From Bradyrhizobium diazoefficiens (GTDB taxonomy: Bacteria; Pseudomonadota; Alphaproteobacteria; Rhizobiales; Xanthobacteraceae), in the NCBI RefSeq assembly GCF_016616235.1, contig NZ_CP067100.1:2353001-2417000 (forward strand): 64,000 nt of DNA, given 5' to 3'. Shown here one piece after another: positions 7,131 through 16,310 of the stretch (position 1 is the first letter of the stretch; each line of letters starts with the position of its first letter). The notes under the pieces were generated by a model. It saw nothing but the letters and a program-made list of their open reading frames with translations. It had not been told where the DNA came from and searched no databases. The position numbers and the translations under genes were made by a program.

Positions 7131-9461
7131 GTGTCGCACAAGCTTGCCCCGGCGCTCTTCGCCGCTCTCTTCCTCGCGATCTCGGCTGTCTCCGGCGCCC
7201 GCGCCGAGCCGCCCGCTCCGGCGGCCAGTGCTGCTGCCGCGCTGTCGCCGGACGAGGCGAGGCGTGCGCTGGAAACCCTCCAGGACGACAAGAAACGCGC
7301 GCAGATCATCGACACCTTGCGCGCGATCGCGAATGCGTCAGGTCCACAGCAGCCCGCGCCCGAGCAGAAGTCACCGATCCCGCTCTCGGCCGACGGTCTC
7401 GGCGCGCAGCTTCTGCTCACGGTCTCGGAAGAGATCGGCGAGATCTCGCGCGAGATCGCCAGCATGGCGCGGACGCTGACGCATTTCCCGGCGTTCTACT
7501 ATTGGATTGTGCGCACCGCCAATGATCCCGCCGCCTATAACCTCCTGATCGAGATCGCCTGGAAGCTCGCGCTGGTGCTCGGCTGCGCGCTTGCGGCCGA
7601 ATGGGTGATCTTCCGCGCGATCCGGCGTCCGGTCGCCTTCCTGGAAGGACGCGTGCCGCAAACCGCACGGCTGCCGGTGCAGGCGCTGCCGATTGCCGAC
7701 CCACCATCGTCAGTGGCCGACGTGACGCCGGCGCCTGAATTGCAGAAGCGGCGCAACAGCCTCGCCCGGGTCTGGCAGGTGCTGCTGCGGCTGCCGTTCG
7801 TGCTCGGACGCCTCCTGCTCGAACTGCTGCCGGTGTTCGTCTTCATCGGTTTAGCGACCGCATTGCTCGGAACCGAGATCGGCGATCCCGTCACCGTCCG
7901 CTTCGTGATCCTCGCCGTCGTCAACGCCTATGCGTTCTCGCGCGGGCTCATCTGCGTGGTTCGTGCGCTGGCGGGACCGTTCGGCCTGTTTCCGGTGCGC
8001 GCCGAGACTGCGGCCTATGTCGAGATCTGGGCGCGCCGCATCGTCGGCGTTGGCGTTTCCGGCATCGCCTTCGCCAATGTGGCGCTGCTGCTCGGCCTGC
8101 ACCGCGCCGGCTACGCGGCGCTGCTGCGCATGGTGATGCTGGTCGTGCACCTCTTCATCGTCGTCATCATCCTGCAATGCCGCCGCCAGGTCGCTGAGGC
8201 CATCCGCGCGCCGGCCGAACGGCAGGGCATCGCCGCGCGCCTGCGCAACCGCATCGCCGGCGGCTGGCACTATCTTGCCATCGCGCTCGATCTTGCGTTG
8301 TGGGCGGTGTGGGCGCTCAACATCCGCAACGGCTATTCGCTGCTGCTGCAATATTTCGTCGGCACGATCGTGGTGGCGCTGATCACGCGCGTCGCCATCA
8401 TGGTGACCTTGAGCCTGATCGATCGCGGCTTCCGCATCAGGCCGGAGATCCTGCAGCGCTTTCCGGGGCTGGAGACCCGCGCCAACCGTTATCTGCCGCT
8501 GCTGCGCAGGATCGTCTCCGGCGTGATCGCCTTCATCGGCTTCGTCGCCGTGCTCGAGGTCTGGGGCGTCGATGCCATCGTCTGGTTCTATGGCGGCCAG
8601 ATCGGCAGCCGGCTGATCTCGGCCGTGGTGACGATCGGCCTCGCCGTGTTCATCGCAGCGGCGATCTGGGAAGCCAGCAACGCGCTGCTGGATCGCCAGA
8701 TCAACACGCTGTCGCGCGACGGACACTATGCCCGCGCGGCTCGCTTACGCACCTTCCAGCCGATGCTGCGCACCGCGCTGCTCTGCCTGATCGCAACGGT
8801 CGTCGGCCTCACCGCGCTGAGCGAGATCGGCGTCAATGTCGCGCCGCTGCTGGCGGGCGCCGGCATCGTCGGCATCGCCATCGGCTTCGGCTCGCAGAAG
8901 CTGGTGCAGGATCTCATCACCGGACTGTTCCTGCTGCTGGAGAACACGGTGCAGGTCGGCGACACCGTGAGTGTGTCGGGCCTAACCGGCGTGGTCGAGA
9001 ACGTCTCGATCCGCACCATTCGGCTGCGCGCTGGCGACGGCGCCGTGCACATCGTGCCGTTCAGCGCGGTCACGACCATCACCAATGCCAGCCGCGGCGC
9101 CGGCAATGCCTCCGTCAGCGTCAACGTCGCTTACAAGGAGGACACCGACCGCGCCGGCCAGATCCTCAAGGACATCGTCGACGAGATGCGGCGCGAGCCG
9201 GAGTTTCGCGCGGCGATCCGCGGCGATCTCGAACTGTGGGGCATCGACAAGGTCGACGGCGCCATGGTGTCCATCGTCGGCCAGATCCGCTGCACCGAAG
9301 CCGGGCGCTGGCCGGTCCAGCGCGAATTCAACCGCCGCATGAAGCTGCGCTTCCAGCAGAACGGCATCGAAATCGCGTCCCCCGTCCAGACCATATTGAT
9401 GCAGGTCGCGCCGCCGGCTGACGCTGCCGCCAATTTGACGCCGCGGCGGGCGGCCCGATAG
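7131..9461 (+). CDS. MscS-family mechanosensitive ion channel protein, large multi-pass form
   Basis: A 776-residue inner-membrane protein. A Sec signal peptide (start to about GARA) is followed by a periplasmic helical region rich in Ala/Glu, about ten membrane segments, and a C-terminal MscS module. The pore-lining helix and beta domain are recognisable at GAGIVGIAIGFGSQKLVQD, then FLLLENTVQVGDTV and the GVVENVSIRTIRLR stretch. Such channels release solutes during hypo-osmotic shock. GTG 7131 is preferred because AGGGA precedes it by 6 bases and the signal peptide then begins immediately; the upstream in-frame ATG at 7083 would add 16 residues. The gene stands alone on the plus strand. Confidence 0.88.
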   Translation: MSHKLAPALFAALFLAISAVSGARAEPPAPAASAAAALSPDEARRALETLQDDKKRAQIIDTLRAIANASGPQQPAPEQKSPIPLSADGLGAQLLLTVSEEIGEISREIASMARTLTHFPAFYYWIVRTANDPAAYNLLIEIAWKLALVLGCALAAEWVIFRAIRRPVAFLEGRVPQTARLPVQALPIADPPSSVADVTPAPELQKRRNSLARVWQVLLRLPFVLGRLLLELLPVFVFIGLATALLGTEIGDPVTVRFVILAVVNAYAFSRGLICVVRALAGPFGLFPVRAETAAYVEIWARRIVGVGVSGIAFANVALLLGLHRAGYAALLRMVMLVVHLFIVVIILQCRRQVAEAIRAPAERQGIAARLRNRIAGGWHYLAIALDLALWAVWALNIRNGYSLLLQYFVGTIVVALITRVAIMVTLSLIDRGFRIRPEILQRFPGLETRANRYLPLLRRIVSGVIAFIGFVAVLEVWGVDAIVWFYGGQIGSRLISAVVTIGLAVFIAAAIWEASNALLDRQINTLSRDGHYARAARLRTFQPMLRTALLCLIATVVGLTALSEIGVNVAPLLAGAGIVGIAIGFGSQKLVQDLITGLFLLLENTVQVGDTVSVSGLTGVVENVSIRTIRLRAGDGAVHIVPFSAVTTITNASRGAGNASVSVNVAYKEDTDRAGQILKDIVDEMRREPEFRAAIRGDLELWGIDKVDGAMVSIVGQIRCTEAGRWPVQREFNRRMKLRFQQNGIEIASPVQTILMQVAPPADAAANLTPRRAAR

Positions 9462-9681
9462 CGACGGCCGCCGGCACGATCGGGACCTTGATGGTTCACC
9501 CGGCGATGCGCAGCATCGTCCGGAGATGGCGCTGACGCGCCTCCTCACCATGAGGGACAAGAGCAGCTTTGCCGCGTTAATTTTGTCTCAAGCCGCTCGC
9601 GCTCTCGCGCGAAAATCTCGCTGCGGTGCGAGATCACAATCGACGCCCGAGTTTCTGTGTCCTTGATCTCGGTTGCGCGCT

Positions 9682-9698
9682 GGCCGACAATGTCGGCC
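9682..9698. promoter_or_regulatory. Perfect 17-base palindrome upstream of malic enzyme gene
   Basis: GGCCGACA-A-TGTCGGCC, a perfect dyad with a one-base centre, 28 bases before the proposed GTG start. The position suits an operator overlapping a promoter or leader, or a small RNA hairpin near the ribosome-binding site. The binding protein is unknown. The preceding 9462-9681 stretch has no gene and includes a fragment of a common intergenic repeat. Confidence 0.4.
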
Positions 9699-9726
9699 CT
9701 TCCATAAGAAACTCCCTGGGGGATTC

Positions 9727-11379
9727 GTGAATAGACCTGCTCGGGTCAACGCCCATGCGACATCATCCGAGACCGCGCACGGCATGACGCTGCTGCGCGA
9801 TCCCCTGCTCAACAAGGGCACCGCCTTCACGGAGGCGGAGCGCGAGGCGCTCGGCCTGCGCGGCCTGCTGCCTCCATGCGTGCTGACGATGGAGACGCAA
9901 GCTCAGCGTATTCTGACCAATCTGCGCACTTTGCCGACGGATCTCGAAAAATACGTCGCACTGAATGCGCTGCACGACCGCAATGAGGCGCTGTTCTTCC
10001 GCGTCGTCGTCGACAATATCGACGAGATCCAGCCGATCATCTACACGCCGACGGTCGGGCTCGCCTGCCAGAAATACGGCCTGATCTTCCAGCGGCCGCG
10101 CGGCATGTTCATCTGCTCGCGCGATCGCGGCCAGATCGGTGAGATCCTGAAGAACTGGCCCCATGCCGCAAAGCTCATCGTCGTCACCGACGGCGAGCGC
10201 ATCCTCGGCCTCGGCGATCTCGGTGCCAACGGCATGGGCATACCCGTCGGCAAATTGTCGCTCTATTCGGCCTGCGCCGGCGTGCATCCCGAGCAGTGCC
10301 TGCCTGTTGTGCTCGACGTCGGCACCAACAACGAAGAGCTGCTGGGCGATCCCTATTATCTCGGCCTGCGCGAGCGCCGGCTCACGGGCGAGGCCTATGA
10401 CAGCTTCGTCGACGAGTTCATGGAGGCGGCGCGAAAGACGTTTCCCGGCGTGCTGATCCAGTTCGAGGATTTCGCCAATCACTCGGCGTTCAGGCTGCTG
10501 CACAAATACCGCGACGAAGCCTGCGTCTTCAACGACGACATCCAGGGTACCGCGGCGGTGGCGCTCGCCGGCCTGTTTTCGGCCCTGCGCGTCTCCGGCG
10601 GCAGGCTGAGGGACCAGCGCATCCTGTTCCTCGGCGCCGGCGAAGCCGCGACCGGCATCGCCGATCTCGTGGTCTCCGCGATGATGGCGGAGGGCGCGTC
10701 GGAAGCGGAAGCGCTGCGGCGCAACTGGCTGGTGGATTCCCGCGGCCTCGTCGTTGCGGGCCGCGACGGCCTTCACGGCCACAAGCTGCGTTATGCCCAT
10801 ACCGGGCAGGCGCCGATCGCCGATTTCCTCACCGCGATCAGGACGCTGAAGCCGACGGCGATCATCGGCGTCGCCGCCGTTGGCGGCGCCTTCACGCCCG
10901 ACGTGCTCAAGGCGATGGCCGAGCTCAACGGGCAGCCGATCGTGTTCGCGCTGTCCAACCCGACCTCGAAGGCCGAATGCTCGGCGGAGGATGCCTATCG
11001 CTACACCGAGGGCCGCGCGCTGTTCGCCTGCGGCAGCCCGTACGATCCGGTGAAGCTGAACGGCCGCACCTTCGTGCCGCGCCAGGGCAACAATTCCTAC
11101 ATCTTCCCCGGCGTCGGCCTCGGCGTCATCGCCAGCCGCTCGCGGCTCGTCACCGACGAGATGTTCATGGCGGCCGCCCATACGCTCGCCGATTGCGTCG
11201 GCAAGGACGACCTTGCGCAGGGCAGCCTCTATCCGGCGCTGCCCCGCATCCGCGAGGTCTCGGCCCGTATTGCGGTTGCCGTCGCGGATGTCGCCTATCA
11301 GCGCGGGCTGGCGGATGGACCGGCGCCCAACGATGTGAAGGGTCTGGTGCAGTCGCAGATGTACGAGCCGATGTACTGA
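9727..11379 (+). CDS. maeA: NAD-dependent malic enzyme
   Basis: A 550-residue malic enzyme, close to the usual length of the large bacterial form. It converts malate to pyruvate and CO2 with reduction of NAD(P). Visible motifs are the N-terminal LLNKGTAFTEAEREALGLRGLLPP block, YTPTVGLACQKYG with the catalytic Tyr, GLGDLGANGMGIPVGKL, the metal-binding region FEDFANHSAFRLL followed by FNDDIQGTAAVALAG, and the dinucleotide fold FLGAGEAATGIADL. GTG 9727 was chosen because GGGGGA lies just upstream; an upstream ATG at 9673 adds 18 residues that do not look conserved. NAD preference is inferred from the family, not from a decisive residue. It appears monocistronic. Confidence 0.92.
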   Translation: MNRPARVNAHATSSETAHGMTLLRDPLLNKGTAFTEAEREALGLRGLLPPCVLTMETQAQRILTNLRTLPTDLEKYVALNALHDRNEALFFRVVVDNIDEIQPIIYTPTVGLACQKYGLIFQRPRGMFICSRDRGQIGEILKNWPHAAKLIVVTDGERILGLGDLGANGMGIPVGKLSLYSACAGVHPEQCLPVVLDVGTNNEELLGDPYYLGLRERRLTGEAYDSFVDEFMEAARKTFPGVLIQFEDFANHSAFRLLHKYRDEACVFNDDIQGTAAVALAGLFSALRVSGGRLRDQRILFLGAGEAATGIADLVVSAMMAEGASEAEALRRNWLVDSRGLVVAGRDGLHGHKLRYAHTGQAPIADFLTAIRTLKPTAIIGVAAVGGAFTPDVLKAMAELNGQPIVFALSNPTSKAECSAEDAYRYTEGRALFACGSPYDPVKLNGRTFVPRQGNNSYIFPGVGLGVIASRSRLVTDEMFMAAAHTLADCVGKDDLAQGSLYPALPRIREVSARIAVAVADVAYQRGLADGPAPNDVKGLVQSQMYEPMY

Positions 11380-11399
11380 GGCTCACAATTCGATCCAAA

Positions 11400-11600
11400 C
11401 TTGCGGAGGCAGCCCCTCACCCCACCCTCTCAGCGCGAGCGAAGCTCGTCGCGACCCCGTAAGAACGGGGAGAGGGAGTGAGAGAGCGTGCCTCGTTAAA
11501 CCTCTCCCCGCTCTTCTGCGGGGAGAGGTCGGATCGCTCGGCAATGCGAAGCATCGGCGGGCGATCCGGGTGAGGGGCAGGGCACCCCGTCAATCAGGTC
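11400..11600. repeat. Intergenic repeat cluster with CTCTCCCC/GGGGAGAG stems
   Basis: Between malic enzyme and the blaI-like gene. It contains CCCCTCACCC, CGGGGAGAGGGAG, ACCTCTCCCCGC-TCTTCT-GCGGGGAGAGGT (a near-perfect 12-base stem), and GGTGAGGGGCAGGG. The same word set recurs at 26930, 33706 and 47966, marking one dispersed repeat family. No coding sequence. Confidence 0.6.
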
Positions 11601-11701
11601 GAAAGTCCATCCGACTCCCCAGGCGTTTTTGGACCGGCATCAGGTCAGCCCATCGACACCATCCCAGGTAGAATCGCCGTTGTGCCGCGCGACGACATAT
11701 G

Positions 11702-11720
11702 CGACAATCTGTAGCGTTAC
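11702..11720. promoter_or_regulatory. Candidate BlaI-type operator upstream of the blaI-like gene
   Basis: CGACAATCTGTAGCGTTAC, 30 bases upstream of the repressor start. It contains the dyad GCGACA-ATC-TGTAGC; BlaI/MecI operators are built around an ACA/TGT dyad. A similar 19-mer (13 of 19 bases identical) occurs at 14759-14777 upstream of the DUF1800 gene. Self-repression is the usual arrangement in this family. Confidence 0.5.
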
Positions 11721-11749
11721 AAGAAATTCAAGCCGCAAGGTAAGCCGCC

Positions 11750-12142
11750 ATGGACGATCGTTTGCCCGAGCTGGGCGACCTCGAGCGCGAGGTCATGCAA
11801 TTGGTTTGGTCCCATGGTCCCGTCACGGCCGAAATCGTGCGGGAGCGGCTGTCGCGACGTCTGAAGGAATCCACCGTCCGCACCGTGCTGCGCCGGCTCG
11901 AGGAGAAGGGCTATGTTCGCCACACCGTGGACGGACGGACCTATGTCTACCACGCCGCCGAAGAGCGCTCACGGGTCGCCGCCAAGGCGGTGCAGCGCAT
12001 CGTGGACTGGTTCTGCAACGGCTCGATCGAGGAAGTCCTCGTCGGCATGGTGGACAATGCGATGCTCGACCAGCAGCAGCTGCGCACGTTGGCCGATCAA
12101 GTAGCCAAGGCGAAGAAAGCGAGGGGAGTGAAGAAAGAATGA
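11750..12142 (+). CDS. blaI: BlaI/MecI/CopY-family transcriptional repressor
   Basis: A 130-residue winged-helix repressor. The N-terminal DNA-binding domain runs LGDLEREVMQLVW...TVRTVLRRLEEKGYV...DGRTYVYHAA (residues 8-68), the family hallmark, followed by a helical dimerisation tail. Members bind DNA as dimers and are inactivated by proteolysis triggered by a membrane M56 metalloprotease, which is encoded immediately downstream with a 4-nt ATGA overlap. The ATG is preceded by AAGGTAAG. The natural signal is unknown, and linkage to beta-lactams should not be assumed because no beta-lactamase gene is present. Confidence 0.92.
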   Translation: MDDRLPELGDLEREVMQLVWSHGPVTAEIVRERLSRRLKESTVRTVLRRLEEKGYVRHTVDGRTYVYHAAEERSRVAAKAVQRIVDWFCNGSIEEVLVGMVDNAMLDQQQLRTLADQVAKAKKARGVKKE

Positions 12143-14667
12143 TCGCAACTCTGGCGGAGGCGGCGCTGCGCTCCCTTGTGCTGGGAGGCGTCGTCTGGTT
12201 CGGTCTTTGTCTTTTTCGCGTGCGCAATCCGCACGTCCACATGACGGCGTGGATCGTCGTGCTGCTGGCGTCGCTGGCGATGCCTTTCGTCATGCATTGG
12301 CCGACGCTGACGATCACCCGGCTGCCGTTGCCGCTGCCGATGTCCTTGGCAGACGATCTTGCGCCGGCTGATATCTCGATGCTGGAGATGCCGCAGCCGT
12401 CCTTGGCAGTGCCGCCCGCAGCAGCAGTCATTGCGCCGCCGGCCAGAAGCGGCCTCTCGATCAACTGGTGGTTGGTCGCCACGCTGGTCTATGCCGGCGT
12501 CGCCGGGCTGCTCTTGCTGCGGCTCGCCATCGGCCTCTGCCTGACCTGGCGCCTGGCGCGGGCAGCGCAGCCCGTGGGTGGCGTGAACATGATCGCGGCC
12601 GACGTGCGCATCAGCCGCGACGTCGGCGGTCCCGTCACCTTCGGCTCGACCATTCTGGTGCCGCCGCAATTTGCGGCCTGGGATGCGAAGAAGCGCCTCG
12701 CGGTGCTCGCGCATGAGGGCGCGCATGTCGCCAATTGGGATTTCTACATTCTGCTGCTCGCTTCCCTCAATCGCGCGGTGTTCTGGTTCAGCCCGTTCTC
12801 GTGGTGGCAGCTCGCGCGCCTCGCTGAGCTCGCCGAGATCATCAGCGACGCCGAAGCGATCGAGGTGATCGACGACCGGCTGTCCTATGCCGAAATCCTG
12901 CTGGATTTTGCCAGCACCGTGAAACCACGTCCGATGGAGCTTGCGATGGCGCGCGCCTCGACCGTGCGCGCCCGCATCGAGCGCATCATCGCGGCGGCCG
13001 CAATGCCCGTTGCGGTCGGCTGGCGCAAGCGGCTGTGGATCGCGGCGGGGATCTTGCCCGCCGTGATCGTCTCCGCCGGCATGATCGCCTATCGCAGTCC
13101 GGACCCCGCGCCGGTCGCCGCGGAGACCGGGGAGGTGCCCGCGCAGCATTACCGTCCCTTCGTCAATTTCTACGCCATGGGTCCGGCCTCGGTGTTCGCG
13201 ATTTTCCGCGAGGGTGACGAGCTCTATGGACAGATCACCGGACAGCGCAAGCTGCGGCTCTCGGTTGCTGCCGACGGTACAGCGTCCTACGCGGCGTCGT
13301 TCGCTGAGATCACGTTCGCGGTCGAAGCCGAGCGCCGCTCGTCCGAGCTGATGCTGCGCATGAACGGCCGTGACATCCGCGCGGTTCGCGTCGCCGAGAT
13401 GCCGGCCTCGCCGACCGATTCCGTTTCGCTCGATCAGTATGTCGGCTGGTACAGGATTGCGCCGAATCGCGTGCTCACCGTGCGGCGCGACGGCGACCGG
13501 CTCTGGCTGAACGAAACCGGACAGGGCGCCATGCAGGTCCTTGCCGAGGGCACCGACGCCTTCTCTTTCCGCGGCGATCATCTCGTGATTTTCCTGCGCG
13601 ACGAGCAGACAAAAGTCTCGCGCGTGCTGGTGCAGAGCGCCGTTTTCGGTGCGCGCCTCGCATCCCGTGTCGATGCGGCGGTGGCTCAGGCGGTCGAGGC
13701 GGAGTTCGCGCGGCGGCTCGCCGAAGTTCCTGACAGATTCAGAGACCAGGTCCCGGCTGCCGGCAGCAAGGAGATGATCTTGCGCGGAATCGAGGAGCTG
13801 CGTGGCGGCACGCCGAGCTATGAGCGCATGAGCGCACCGCTGGCGGCCAAGATCCATCGGTACCTCAATGAAATGCGCGCGACGTTCCAGGCGCTCGGCG
13901 CGGTGGAGTCGCTGTTCTTCCGCGGCGTTGGGCCTGGCGGCTACGACATCTATGGCGCGAAGTTCGAGAACGGCACGGCGGAATTCCGCTTGCTGCTCGA
14001 GCCCGACGGCAAGGCCGGCGACGTGATCTTCCGCGCCGACGGCAACGACGAGCTCGGCGGCATCGTGCCCTGCGCCGAGGAAGCGAATGTGCGCGGCCGT
14101 GCCGGCACCTCTCCGATCCGGATCTTGGTCTACAACGAGATGGGCGAGGACATCCAGGTCTTCAATCTCGACGTCGACGGCAATCACAAGGCCCAGAGCG
14201 TCGTCTGGCCCAACGCGACCTGGGCCGCCACCACCACGGTGAACAATCCCTGGGTCATTGCCGACAGGTCGGGGCGGTGCCTGGAGATCCTGGTGCCGGG
14301 CCGGCAGACGCGCTTCCACAATGTCGAGGCCTCGAATCTCGGCGCTCGTCCGGGCCGTGCCGCACGCCGCGCCGTTCCGATCGCCAATGGCGAGGAGATG
14401 CTGCGCCGCTACATCGATGGCATCGGCAAGGGCCAGCCGGATTACGAGCTCATGACGCCGGAGGTGGCCGATATCACGCGCCGGCAGCTGCCGTTCGACC
14501 AGGCGATCCTGGCACGGCTCGGTGCGTTGCGCGCAGTCTCGTTCCGCGGCGTCACCGCGCTCGACAGCGACATCTATGTCGCCCAGTTCGCCAACGGCTC
14601 GGCGGAATGGCGCATCGGGGTGAGGAACGGCACGATCACGAAGATCGCGCTCGGGCCGAACTTCTAG
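12139..14667 (+). CDS. M56-family (BlaR1-type) membrane metalloprotease with duplicated C-terminal domains
   Basis: An 842-residue signal transducer. Membrane segments near residues 8-50 and 110-135 flank an M56 protease domain with the zinc motif HEGAH at residues 192-196. A further membrane helix near 295-315 leads to a long extracytoplasmic part. Classical BlaR1 carries a penicillin-binding sensor there; none is visible here. Instead there are DUF3471-like segments (about 340-510) and two copies of a roughly 90-residue unit (about 543-634 and 751-842), each with an MLR-G-I start, a P-YE-M motif and an FRGV...DIY-A-F-NG-AE-R core. The start overlaps the repressor stop by 4 nt. It probably senses an envelope signal and triggers repressor cleavage. 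Confidence 0.85.
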   Translation: MIATLAEAALRSLVLGGVVWFGLCLFRVRNPHVHMTAWIVVLLASLAMPFVMHWPTLTITRLPLPLPMSLADDLAPADISMLEMPQPSLAVPPAAAVIAPPARSGLSINWWLVATLVYAGVAGLLLLRLAIGLCLTWRLARAAQPVGGVNMIAADVRISRDVGGPVTFGSTILVPPQFAAWDAKKRLAVLAHEGAHVANWDFYILLLASLNRAVFWFSPFSWWQLARLAELAEIISDAEAIEVIDDRLSYAEILLDFASTVKPRPMELAMARASTVRARIERIIAAAAMPVAVGWRKRLWIAAGILPAVIVSAGMIAYRSPDPAPVAAETGEVPAQHYRPFVNFYAMGPASVFAIFREGDELYGQITGQRKLRLSVAADGTASYAASFAEITFAVEAERRSSELMLRMNGRDIRAVRVAEMPASPTDSVSLDQYVGWYRIAPNRVLTVRRDGDRLWLNETGQGAMQVLAEGTDAFSFRGDHLVIFLRDEQTKVSRVLVQSAVFGARLASRVDAAVAQAVEAEFARRLAEVPDRFRDQVPAAGSKEMILRGIEELRGGTPSYERMSAPLAAKIHRYLNEMRATFQALGAVESLFFRGVGPGGYDIYGAKFENGTAEFRLLLEPDGKAGDVIFRADGNDELGGIVPCAEEANVRGRAGTSPIRILVYNEMGEDIQVFNLDVDGNHKAQSVVWPNATWAATTTVNNPWVIADRSGRCLEILVPGRQTRFHNVEASNLGARPGRAARRAVPIANGEEMLRRYIDGIGKGQPDYELMTPEVADITRRQLPFDQAILARLGALRAVSFRGVTALDSDIYVAQFANGSAEWRIGVRNGTITKIALGPNF

Positions 14668-14758
14668 GATCGTTTGCGCCCGCCCGCGTGGCGCGGGCGG
14701 CTCCGGATTTCCTGATGGCGACCACTCAATCTCTGCTTGCGGGTCCATATCGCAAATG

Positions 14759-14777
14759 TTACGATGTGTAGCATTAC
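14759..14777. promoter_or_regulatory. Candidate BlaI-type operator upstream of DUF1800 gene
   Basis: TTACGATGTGTAGCATTAC shares 13 of 19 bases with the site before the blaI-like gene, including the block TGTAGC-TTAC. It lies 55 bases before the proposed DUF1800 start, and both sites have CATAT shortly upstream. This suggests that the downstream pair belongs to the same regulon. Confidence 0.45.
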
Positions 14778-14832
14778 GGCTCGTAGCTTGATGTCGACAT
14801 TCCTGGCAGGCACGAAAGAATGGGCGTTCGCC

Positions 14833-16308
14833 ATGAGCAACTCCGCAAAGGCCGAAGCTGTGCTGGCGCTTCATCGCTTCGGGATGGGCCCGCGACCGGG
14901 ATCGATTGCCGCGATCGGCACCGACCCGCGCGGCGCGCTGATCGCCGAGCTCGACCGGCCGCTCGCGCTGACAGGAGCGGCGAGCCTTCCCTCCAGCGCA
15001 AAAGCCTATCGCACCGTGGCCGACGCCAATGCGCGGCGGACCGCGCGCGCCAAGCAGGCGCAGCAGCAGGCCAAGAAGCAGCAGATGGCTGCGGCGCAGG
15101 TTGCTTCGGGTGAGCAAGGTCAGGCGCAGAGCGAGGCGCAAGCGCCGGCGCAAGGCGAGGTTAAGGATGCCGCCGAGATGGCCGCCAAGCAGGCCGCCGA
15201 CGCCATTCCCGATCCCGGCCGCGCCATTTATTTGGAGGAAGCCAAGCTGCGCACGGAGGCCGCGCTCGCGGCCGATATCGGCTTCGCCGAGCGGCTGGTG
15301 TGGTTCTGGTCCAACCATTTCTGCGTCTCGGCCAACCGGATCCGGAGCATGTCCGGCGCCTATGAGCGCGAGGTTGTTCGCGCCAATGCGCTCGGCCGCT
15401 TCGTTGATCTCCTGCTGGCCGCCGAAAGCCATCCGGCGATGCTGTTCTATCTCGACAATCTGGAATCGATGGGCGCCAACTCGACGGCCGGCATCAACCG
15501 CAGCCGTGGCCTCAACGAGAACTTCGCGCGCGAGATCATGGAGCTGCATACGCTCGGCGTGCGCACCGGCTACACCCAGGACGACGTCATCAGTTTTGCC
15601 AATGTGCTGACCGGCTGGACGCTGGTGCCGCCGGGCGCCGATCCCAATCACGGCGGCGAGTTCACCTTCAATCCGCGGCTGCACGAGCCCGGCGGACAGA
15701 CCGTGCTCGGCAAACGCTACGAGCAGGAGGATGCCGAGCAGGGCCGCGCCGTGCTGCGCGACCTCGCCGCGCATCCGGCCACCGCAACCCATGTCGCAAC
15801 CAAGCTCGCGCGGCATTTCGTTGCGGACGAGCCGCCACCGGCGCTGGTCGAGCAGCTTGCGAAGTCCTTTCGCGACACCGAAGGCGATCTCAAGCAGGTC
15901 GCGATCGCCATGGTATCGTCGGACGATGCCTGGCGCGGGCCGCCGGCCAAGCTCAAGCGTCCCGGCGAATGGGGGGCCGGCATGGTGCGCGCGACCGGCA
16001 TCACAGCCGTCGATCCGGTCCGCTACACCGCAGGCCAGGAACTGCTCGGCGAGCCGCTGTGGCGCCCGTCAATGCCAAAAGGCTATCCGGACGACGAGGT
16101 GAGCTGGATCGACGGCGTCGGCCGGCGGCTCGACGTCGCCAACTATTTTGCCGAACGGCTCGCCGGCATGGCCGATCCGCAAGCGATCATCGAGGATGTC
16201 TTTGCATCGCAGATCGCGATCGAGGTGAAGCAGGCGGTCGGCCGCGCGGAGAGCCGGCAGCAGGCGCTGGCGCTGCTGTTCATGTCGGCGGATTTTCAGA
16301 GGAGGTGA
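14833..16308 (+). CDS. DUF1800 domain-containing protein
   Basis: A 491-residue DUF1800 protein. It opens with the family motif LALHRFGMGPRPG and later shows the conserved stretch RLVWFWSNHFCVSANR, then ENFAREIMELHTLGV near the middle and the LTGW block. An Ala/Gln/Lys-rich linker (about residues 65-115) is inserted after the first segment and is probably a coiled coil. Function is unknown; such genes usually sit directly before a DUF1501 gene, as here (2-base gap). ATG 14833 begins just before the family motif; in-frame ATGs at 14737 and 14791 would extend it, the first of them across the candidate operator, which argues against it. Confidence 0.88.
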   Translation: MSNSAKAEAVLALHRFGMGPRPGSIAAIGTDPRGALIAELDRPLALTGAASLPSSAKAYRTVADANARRTARAKQAQQQAKKQQMAAAQVASGEQGQAQSEAQAPAQGEVKDAAEMAAKQAADAIPDPGRAIYLEEAKLRTEAALAADIGFAERLVWFWSNHFCVSANRIRSMSGAYEREVVRANALGRFVDLLLAAESHPAMLFYLDNLESMGANSTAGINRSRGLNENFAREIMELHTLGVRTGYTQDDVISFANVLTGWTLVPPGADPNHGGEFTFNPRLHEPGGQTVLGKRYEQEDAEQGRAVLRDLAAHPATATHVATKLARHFVADEPPPALVEQLAKSFRDTEGDLKQVAIAMVSSDDAWRGPPAKLKRPGEWGAGMVRATGITAVDPVRYTAGQELLGEPLWRPSMPKGYPDDEVSWIDGVGRRLDVANYFAERLAGMADPQAIIEDVFASQIAIEVKQAVGRAESRQQALALLFMSADFQRR

Positions 16309-16310
16309 GC

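Noticed and set aside
11750..14667. Reading the BlaI/M56 pair as a beta-lactam resistance system
   Set aside because: No beta-lactamase or penicillin-binding sensor is present; the sensor part is of another type.
12097..15816. 1239-codon open frame on the minus strand across the BlaI/M56/DUF1800 genes
   Set aside because: It is antisense to three well-supported genes and has Arg/His/Asp-rich shadow composition typical of high-GC antisense frames.
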